A DNA stretch of 64,000 nucleotides from assembly GCA_013397865.1 (NCBI GenBank), contig VZTI01004654.1, positions 124,001 through 188,000 of the forward strand. Reading direction: 5' to 3'. This stretch comes from Struthidea cinerea. Its lineage: Eukaryota > Chordata > Aves > Passeriformes > Corcoracidae. The notes under the pieces are model-generated. The model was given only the letters and a program-made list of their open reading frames with translations, did not search any database and was not told the origin of the DNA. This document shows, piece after piece, positions 55,639-64,000 of this stretch (within the stretch, counting starts at the first letter, position 1; each line of letters starts with the position of its first letter). The position numbers and the translations under genes were made by a program.

Positions 55639-58600
55639 CTTTTTTAAGGCTATTCTTTAAACTCCTTATGCCCCATGATTCTGTATTATTTATCTGTCAT
55701 TAATCTTCCTTGTCTACAGCTTGATTGCTAAAATCCAACCAAGCTTCCCAAGCTTCTCCAAGGCATTCTCTTTCCTCTGAGTCAGCCTGTGACAGGTAAA
55801 GATGCCGAGAGCAGAGCATATTACTGCAACCAGGTGTGAGCTGTCCACAAAGCCGCAGAAACCCAATTTCAGGTATTTGATGCCTTTCTTTGTTTAAAAA
55901 CCACATGTTAGTATAACCCATCCTTCAGCTTGCCAGGCTGAGCCAAACTCCCTTAGGATCTTATCTGCAGCAAATGCCACTTGGGATCAGAGAGCAGATA
56001 CTGGAACTGTAGACTACGAGGATTGGCATTTCACTAGGGAGCTGCAGACAGCCTTTCTTTAGCACTTTTCATTTGTCTCTTTCTTCTTAACTGGTAAGAG
56101 TTCCATTAAGGTAGCTGAAATACAAGGGGGAATGAACCTTTATCATTGCAATAAAAATACTCCAGAACTAATGTTTATTTTTATTCTCAAAGACAAATCA
56201 GGAAGATAAACTTCCTCATTTTTGCTCCTCATTTTATTTTGACAAAGATGACATAAGGTGAGTGAAAAAAAGAATTGTCTGCCTAGAAATACATGAAACT
56301 TCTACGTATACCTCCACGTTATTAAGTTATTTCATCTTTGTACAAAGAACATGGCATCCAAAGGCATCTAATAATTCTTTCATGAGCAGCAGAATTAATG
56401 AAGCCTGGAGAACAGTGGATTTGCATCCAGTGCCTTCTAATCACTTCAACCTGCTCCCAACCACCTCTTGCCCCAGCTTCCATTGGTAACCTACACCTGC
56501 ACAGCTGGGAAAGTGACAGCAGATGCTGGGACTGCTTCAGAGCAGCACAGGTACTGACTGACTGGCCAGCACCCCCTGTGGCGTGGCCACTGCCTGTTGC
56601 CTCTCAAAATTGAGGTTTTCATTCAGTTAGAAGCACTAATTTGTGTCACATTCCTCTATTCAGCTTTCGATTTAAAAGAACTATTATGTTCCTATAAATA
56701 TATTAAAGACCTCTACCCTTTTGTCAGCTCTAGCTGGTGTCATGCAGAGGATTCAAAAAAATCAAGGGGAATAAGGCAAATAAACAGATGCTCTCAAAAA
56801 AGATTTGTTCCATTAGGAAATTAGAATAAAACTCCTAGTAGCAAAGGCCTCCAGAATGTCACAGGACAGCACTGTCTTTGCTGTTATGATTTCAAGGACT
56901 CATCTCTGATATGCAAACCAGTATTTGTGTATTCAGAAAATTACATCAGAGCCTTCATATTGTGAAATGAGGTTTATAATGGGTTTTCTACAGGATCTTA
57001 ACAATTAAGTTTTCATGAAGATATATGGCATTTATGAAGAATCTCTTTATGACAAATTTGTCTTTCCCTCTTCAAGGACTTAGTTAAATTTTTATTTCAA
57101 AAGCAGTTCTATCCCACACTACATTTTGGATTTGAAAAAGTAGACAAGAAGAGTAAGGAAGAAAATAAAATCCTCCAAGTTTTCTATGTTGGATACCAAT
57201 CTTTCGTCTGCTTATTGAAAACAATACCGTTCAGCGTAGTAGTAGTTTCTCTGTGTTAGCTCCAGTGTTTACACTGAAAAGCTGAAAGTCTAATACAATT
57301 TTTAATACCTTACATAATGAAATAGCTACTGAAGATCTGTCTCCTTTACACAGCACACTGACAGAAAGTGGTCCAGTTCAACAATAAATATTATTTGCTC
57401 CCAAAAATGCTGTAGCTTGCATTATGTTTCTAAACATTAATTTCAAATAACCACTTGAGCAGTCTTGCCACTCTTGCATCAAGCAATGAATTTCACAACA
57501 CAAATGGTGGGGAAGCCCCAAAACACAGCAAAGGCATAGTTCAAACAAACTCGTGTCCTGGATTTTAATCACTCTGCCCGCTTCCAGAAATGGTCAGTTC
57601 ACATTTGTTTACCCAGTTTTTTGGCACAGAACTTCCTACAACCTGACTGCAGAACATGTGCTGGTTGGGTTTGCAGTCTTTATAATAAAAGCTTGTCTGC
57701 CTTTTAATTCCCATAATTCTAAAAAAGCAAGTGATGAACATACTAAACATTCTGTCTCCTGTTCAAGGGATCTATTGCCAAACACCCTTCTAATGATGCT
57801 TACTTACCTGGATTTTCAGCTTTTTGCTAGTTTTCACGGATTTTAAATCAGACACTGAAAAATTTCTGTACAGAAGTAACCCAGTCTTAATACACTGTAC
57901 CAAATGCCAACTCCTAAGCTGTACAAAACTTCATGTCAAAAACCTCTGTTGCTTTGTTTGCTGTAAGTCCCTCATCCAGCAGCTAACCCAGATTTCCCCA
58001 TTCCATGATACATCTGGGCATGTCATACTTGCATGACTCTTCACCTCAATATCCTTTGGCTCTGCCTCTAGGGCCACAACCATTTCCACTTCTGACAACA
58101 CGCTGTGAGTAGGGATGACTTCACGTCAGTTCTGATCTGTGCAAGGATGACACTTGCTGCCAAATGAACGAATTCCTGGAATCTGGCTGCACAGCTCTCC
58201 TAATTCTATCCAAGGATGCAACTGCATGCAAGATCCCCTACTGAACCTGCCACCAAAACTTGTCTTTTCTCCCCCCACAGCAGCATTACACAAACTACTT
58301 CTATCCCCAGGTCAAAGCACCTGGCCACCACCCAAAACTTTCACCAGAACTCTGCCTACCTAAGTTTCCTTAACACCAAGTTAACCAAAGTGCTAGTACT
58401 CGCCATGTTGAACCAAGCAATTCCTTCCAGTTTACTGTCCCTTTCATTTTTTGTTCTGTTTTTCTCAGATTGGAGTTTTCCAGACTTCTGATGTCAAGCA
58501 AGGCAGGCAGGCTGGTTTCATACCTTACCATCTTAGTAGCCTTTTTAATGGCATCTGTACACTCTTCATTACTTTCTCCTTCTGAATCATACAGTCTGCT

Positions 58601-61600
58601 ACAAAACTATTGTCAGCTGTTATGCCTGTGCATTTGTTCAATAATATTACTTTCATTTGTGAAAGTGCTCCAAATGTTCTTTGTGCATTTGAAAGCACTT
58701 TATCAGGTTTACTATTTTTCTGGCATTATTGATTTCCAGCTTTTTAGTGTTTTCTTCATACACCACATAGGAAAATACCAATTTGCATAGAAATACAAAT
58801 GTATGTGCAGGACGACTCAAGCTGGCAGGGCTACAGAGTACACATTAAGAGAAATTCCTTCACTTTAAAATAAGTACAGAAGCACAAAACCACAACTGTC
58901 TACATTTCAAGTTTGTAATGTCTCAACAACATTTTTAGTTTTGCTGGGATAAACACTATCTCTTCCTAAAAATAACTGTTAAGTTCCTCCTGTCTTTTCC
59001 ATTACTCTTGCTACATGAATGAGAAGTTACTTCCTCAAAGTTAAAAGCTGTGAATAAATAGGCCTCTGGCTCAAGTCAGCTGTGACAGTAATGAAATCCA
59101 TCTCCAAAACAGTTCTGTGGTTACAAGATGTAGAATTGGCAGGAGAGGAGGGGTCTGCATAAGAAGAATTCTGTAAGCAATTGCAATGCTGTTTTTTCTG
59201 GACAATGACCAACGCTTATACCTTCCCAACACAAAAGTGAAGAGCAACATTCACAATGGAAACTAACAAGAGAGCAATTTTCTTTAGCAGTTGATTTAAT
59301 TGAATGGCTATGAACCAGCTGTAGAAAAGTTTAACAAACCATCCCTCTCTCATAGAACTTTTGGAACTATTTTCACCTGCAACCAAATAGAAGGCAGTGC
59401 TGCTGATCCCTCTGCTCCTGCAACACTCCTTGCCATCCTGTCAGATCAAGTGCTCGTGAAGCAGTGTGAGGGGGTAGGCAAGGAACAGACCCGCTATTAA
59501 AAACAAGCTTTCTTCTTGCTAGTTTAATGCTAACCTTGATCATTCTCATCACCTTGCCCACCACACAACCAAACATTTGTACCAGAACATAGGAAGAAGA
59601 AAAAAAAGAAAAATTGCTCTTTTTTTTCGTGGCAATGCAAGCTTAACATCTTCATGAAACTAGAGCCTGAGGCTAATATTTCGACCTTTTGTACCTTTGT
59701 TTTTCACTACTCTATTTGCTCCATAACTGCCAGGCTTGTGACTGAATCTTTTGGTTTTCCTAAGGTCACTGGACCTTTTTTATTTAAATAATTTCCTGGA
59801 GACTTCCTGACCTCTTATGAATTCCCAGAAGTAACTGTGACCCTTGTAATTTAGGATAACACTACGCTGAGTCAGTAGTCTAAGAGAGAATTCCTAGGTC
59901 TGAAAAACACCAAGTCTCATGACTGCAGTTGCAAAACGAAGCAGTAATGGCTGACATTGCATCTTGCAGCTTTTGCAGACTCTATAGATCAGGGACATCT
60001 GGAACCTAGCAGGAGTCTAACAGAAGCCAGCACAAGGTACACCTGGTACTAAACGTATAGTAATGAAACATGTTAGTATAAGACAAGACAACCAGCTTGG
60101 AAATACAAAGTAAATGACTGAAATCCTTAAAGAGGACTTAACAATGCCATCAGGCTTGGACACATCATTAATAAAAATATTACCATAATATAATGAAAAA
60201 AGATAAAAACAAAATGTGTTTTAAATGACAGTATTACAGTATCAGATGAATAGAGTTTACTGAAAGTCAAAATTAATCTGTGGTATTAATCTGTGAAATG
60301 CCATAGTACCATATTTTCAGTACCAGGCTGAACACTGTATGAGCAGAAAGCTGGTAAAATCTGGTCCCTAGAGAAAACAGTATCAGAAACAGATTCTGGA
60401 GCAGCCAAGTATTTCTGGGGGGAAAGCAGATGTATCTTGGGCTGTCACAGTGGTGCCAGTGCTCTCTGGAACTCTGTGGAGTAGAGTGGCAGATTTACAA
60501 ACATGCAGCCACAGAAGATGCTGCAGTAACAGCTGAAGTCATGAAGGCCTTCACCAGAGCAATGCAGCCCAGGCAGAGGACCATGCCAGCGGCACTACAC
60601 CCCTGCTGACTTCAACACTCATTCCTAGCTAATTTGGGCATCTGCAGGGAGCTGCTTCTCACCACGAGGAACTCTGCCCAGCCTCCACTTCTGTTTCTAA
60701 ATAAAGTCGGCGCCGAAGTTAGGAAATAACGGCTCTTGCTGTGTGACAGATAATAATAATCTTTCATATCACAATCCTGAGCTTGGGGCCAAGAATCAGC
60801 CATCAGTCACTTGTCAGCACTTCCACATTTCACTCCCTTGTCAAGCACAGCCACCCTACCAGTGAGCTTGGAAACCATCATCAGCAACATGCTTTGAATT
60901 TTTATAGAGGATGATTCTACAAATTAACAGCAAGAAAGGAACAGGCACAAACGTGTATTTATAATTGAAAAGGGAATGCAAAAAGATATAGAATAGGAAC
61001 TAATGCAAACTACTGGTGCGTCTTAACTGTGAAATAATATTAGAGAACAGTGAGATAATCATAAAAAATAGGGTAAACAGTACTATACATCACAACACAC
61101 CACTAACAACAGCACAATGTCCCATGCTGTGTGCACCTTGGTAATGGTAGAGTAGACTGTAAAGGAGAAAATTCCGAAATAAGATAAAACATGTATGAAG
61201 TACTCAATGAATAAAATGTGGGAAACTTCATGCCAGTGGAAACAAGAAATATACCTCTGCAGGCAAAGTATCTTGTTATTCAAGTTACTGCACCTACATA
61301 ATACAGGAATCCAAAAACTGAAAGCCTAAATAGCTAATAATGCCATCTTACCCAGGATAATCCAGGACATGCATTGTCAACACTGTCTGGTATCTCCATG
61401 TGTTTTTCAAATCTAGTTATAGCAAAGCAAGTTTCCCTAACTTCAGGGGCTTTTAACTCAATGAACTGAAGTATTTCACATAGTGTGTGAAAAATAATTA
61501 AAATTAATGCAGTGACAAGTTTATTCCAGGCATGTCACTTTATCAGATGACTGTTTTAAAGCCTGTATCAATTCCTGAAAGTAAAATGTTTCATAGAATC

Positions 61601-64000
61601 TATCATACATCATAAAAGAGCCCAAACAACGTGCCTTATGGGTACTGCTTTCATACAGTTTATTGCTACGTGCAGCCAAGAGCAAAGCCTTGCTTAGACC
61701 ACTCTAGAGATTGCATGTATGCACATGGGACAGGGAGCAGGGCAAAAGAACAGGTGAAAAATACCTCTGCAAAGTGCATTCAGAGTTAAAGCCCCTCCCC
61801 AGACACACACTACTGTCCAAAGCCCCACAAGAAGCTGGCTCACGGAGGTCCCTAGGACAGAATACTTCTGAGCAGAACTCTGCTCAGGTCTCCTAAACCA
61901 CCCAAACACTGATGCTCCTTCCTACCAGCAGTCACAGTTCATTTTTGCTATGTACATTCTACCCACTTTCTGCAAAAGTTTGTTCCAACTTGGGTTTATA
62001 AACACCATTCCATCAGAAGAGGAAGGTCTTCAATAATGATTGTAGTTTCCTTCTGGTCCAAGTAGACAGAAATCAAAAGGTTTCCTGCAATGAAGTGACT
62101 CAACAGCAGCAGAATAAGTCACTTGTTGCCAATGCAGAGAGTGCAAGTATGGAGCTTTTCTAAAAAAAGTACAAAGGCATATGTTTACACTCAACTTTCA
62201 CCTACATCCAAAAATATTTTTTAGAGAGGAGGGCTTAATGGGTTAAAGAAGAAATTCTCATATCAATCATTTATCAAAATTATTTAGGCCTTCAATTCAT
62301 GTTGCTTGACACTGCAACTTGAAGGAGACCCAAGGGAGCTGTTGACAGGCCCTGCTTCTCACCTACAACCCCAGAAATCATTCAAAGGATTTTATGGTTG
62401 TCACAGGAGCCAGAGACCTTCAACTACCTCAGGATGCTAATTAGTGCTGTATCTTTTATAGCACAGCTTACTCTTATCTACAGGCCATGGGGGAAGGAAG
62501 TAAACAGCTGCACAGCCCCAATTCCAGCCCACAGGAATTGGGCTAACACCAGTTGCCCGTCTCCTTAAAAGCACTACGCAGCACCATTCCAGCTATCACC
62601 CAAGCAAGCAAAGGTAAAGAAGTTCTGAGCTAAGGATCTGCCTTAGCTTAGAGTGTGATTGCAGACTTAGAGGGGCGTATTTAACTTAGCAGTTACAAAT
62701 ACATCAATATTAACTGAAGGAACAAGAAGACAAGTTTTATTGACCCAGTTTAAAGTACACCTGCAAAGTTTCAGAGCTCATGGAAAATATATTAACTTGC
62801 ACAGTCGAAGTATATTCTCTTGACCCCAAATTTTCAGTCCAGATAGAGTTGTGTTCTATATTCCACAACAATATCCCTGCATTCCTCCTCTGCTTTCATT
62901 GTCTCTACCACAGAGTAAGAAGTCCAACTCTCTCCTATCAAGCTGTCAGATGTGTCTTGGCACTGGGAAATATAAGGTGATCCCAAAGTCTTGCTCCAAA
63001 ACTTAGCATCAGGTGAGCCACCCTGCTCGTCTTCTGCCATTCCTTAATCACAGGCAAGAAGGGACAGGGAAGAAAGGTTGGTCTGCCAATTTTCAAATCA
63101 ATTTAGCCATGTTTTTCTCAAAAATCCCACACCACCTGGATGAAAGGCTAAAGGAGACAGACACAGCTCAGTCTAGAGGCAAAAGGTCAGGGACCTCAAT
63201 GGCAGGAAGGCCTTGCTGGGTGCCAAGTGACTTATCCAACAGCAGTGAGAAGGAGGGAACTGCTGGCAGCAGGGAGACATTTCTCTGCAGAACCTTGTGG
63301 AAAAATCAACAGTCTCTTTTGTGATGGGAAAACGTAGTTTTGAGACAAGAGGAAGTTTCATTGCTGTTGTTACTTTAACAACCAGCATATTTTACTGGGT
63401 TTTGCATGTGTTAAAAGAGATTTCAATATAAATTTGAATAGAAAAACATTTTGAACCTGAGTTTGACAACACGTTTGCTCTTGACTAGTACCTTGTGGAC
63501 AGTTATCACATATTGTGATAAAAGCAAGCTTGCAAATGCTTGTACAACTAGTAAATTATATACCTGACATTACTTTTATACTTCAGGCATGTAAAATGTA
63601 TTGTAAAGCTTTTAGAAATGAAAAAAATCCTTTAACTGATTAAACAAAAATTTTCCAGTGCTCATGAAAGAGAAGCTGCCACTCTCTAAACTGTTCCTCA
63701 AATGCAACATTTTGGGGTATGTGCATAAACATAAATTACTTGCAAAAACAGTTTCTTCTCCTTATTCTTTCAACTGTCCCTGTAGCCCTATTCCATCACT
63801 TCACTTGTTCCCTCTCACTTGCTTCCTGATTGATACAAATATAATTCTGGTCTAGCTTAAAAAAAACCCAACCAACAAACTAAGTGATGCCCACATCTGT
63901 CTCCATAACTACCTCCCACTGTTTCATCTGTAAGCTGCTGAGAATGCTCAGCAGTGACTGCTCTCCCACACCTCTTTAGATTCCATATGGAAAGGTCATC

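Larger units (their letters stand above)
45427..64000 (-). other. Upstream SH3KBP1 intron or alternative promoter region
   Basis: This is about 18.6 kb with no recognisable exon of the first SH3 domain (a GLFPDNFV-type strand would be expected), so those exons probably lie beyond position 64000. It holds a CR1 fragment (55464-55638), two short tandem duplications (47868-47917 and 48358-48401) and a small hairpin (62517-62542). Minus-strand open frames ending in good donors near 57808 and 61340 have the wrong phase for joining the next SH3KBP1 exon. No TATA box or CpG island is evident just upstream of 45426. Confidence 0.65.

Noticed and set aside
57808..57854. Minus-strand 47-nt exon-like stretch with TTTTTCAG acceptor and GTAAGTAAG donor (SDLKSVKTSKKLKIQ)
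   Set aside because: It ends in phase 0, while the next SH3KBP1 exon needs phase 1. Its length is not a multiple of three and no family is recognised.
61340..61540. Minus-strand open frame of about 66 codons running through a GTAAGA site (contains RFEKHMEIPDSVDNACP)
   Set aside because: It looks protein-like but matches nothing I know, lacks a good acceptor, and reaches the GTAAGA site in a phase that cannot join the downstream exon.

Overview
The window looks like a piece of a bird nuclear genome, about 64 kb of AT-rich vertebrate DNA that is almost entirely intron. The call rests on two truncated CR1 LINEs of avian type, on small exons with GT/AG splice sites separated by kilobase-scale introns, and on exon proteins close to, but not identical with, those of mammals. 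No bacterial-type coding, operons, RNA genes or CRISPR arrays are visible. Almost every open frame in the window is chance.

The only gene I can support is SH3KBP1 (CIN85/Ruk), an endocytic adaptor that binds CBL, read from the minus strand. Three internal coding exons are certain. Those at 42768-42874 and 33778-33901 together encode the second SH3 domain. The exon at 18352-18548 encodes the acidic, serine-rich linker and the conserved basic block after it. Their splice phases join perfectly (Gly-Glu split codon, then phase 0, then a split Ser codon). The first SH3 domain should lie beyond the right edge (5' side). The third SH3 domain, the proline-rich region and the coiled coil should lie beyond the left edge (3' side). 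I could not find them here.

Upstream of the second SH3 domain, at 45357-45426, there is an additional candidate exon with a strong donor and the exact phase needed to join the 42768-42874 exon. It can be read either as an alternative first exon with its own ATG, which would give a protein lacking the first SH3 domain, or as a 21-nt in-frame microexon (45357-45377). This is the most interesting biological observation in the window.

The rest is intron: a left intron (1-18351) with an LTR-like segment, a 33-bp tandem repeat and an assembly gap; a 15.2-kb intron (18549-33777); an 8.9-kb intron (33902-42767); a 2.5-kb stretch with a CR1 element; and more than 18 kb of upstream intron with a second CR1 fragment. 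The 80-N gap at 18018-18097 is flanked by two gap-free alignable copies of the same 33-nt sequence, one of them degraded toward poly-A/poly-T. That suggests a failed gap closure rather than real sequence on both sides. I found no convincing previously undescribed system.
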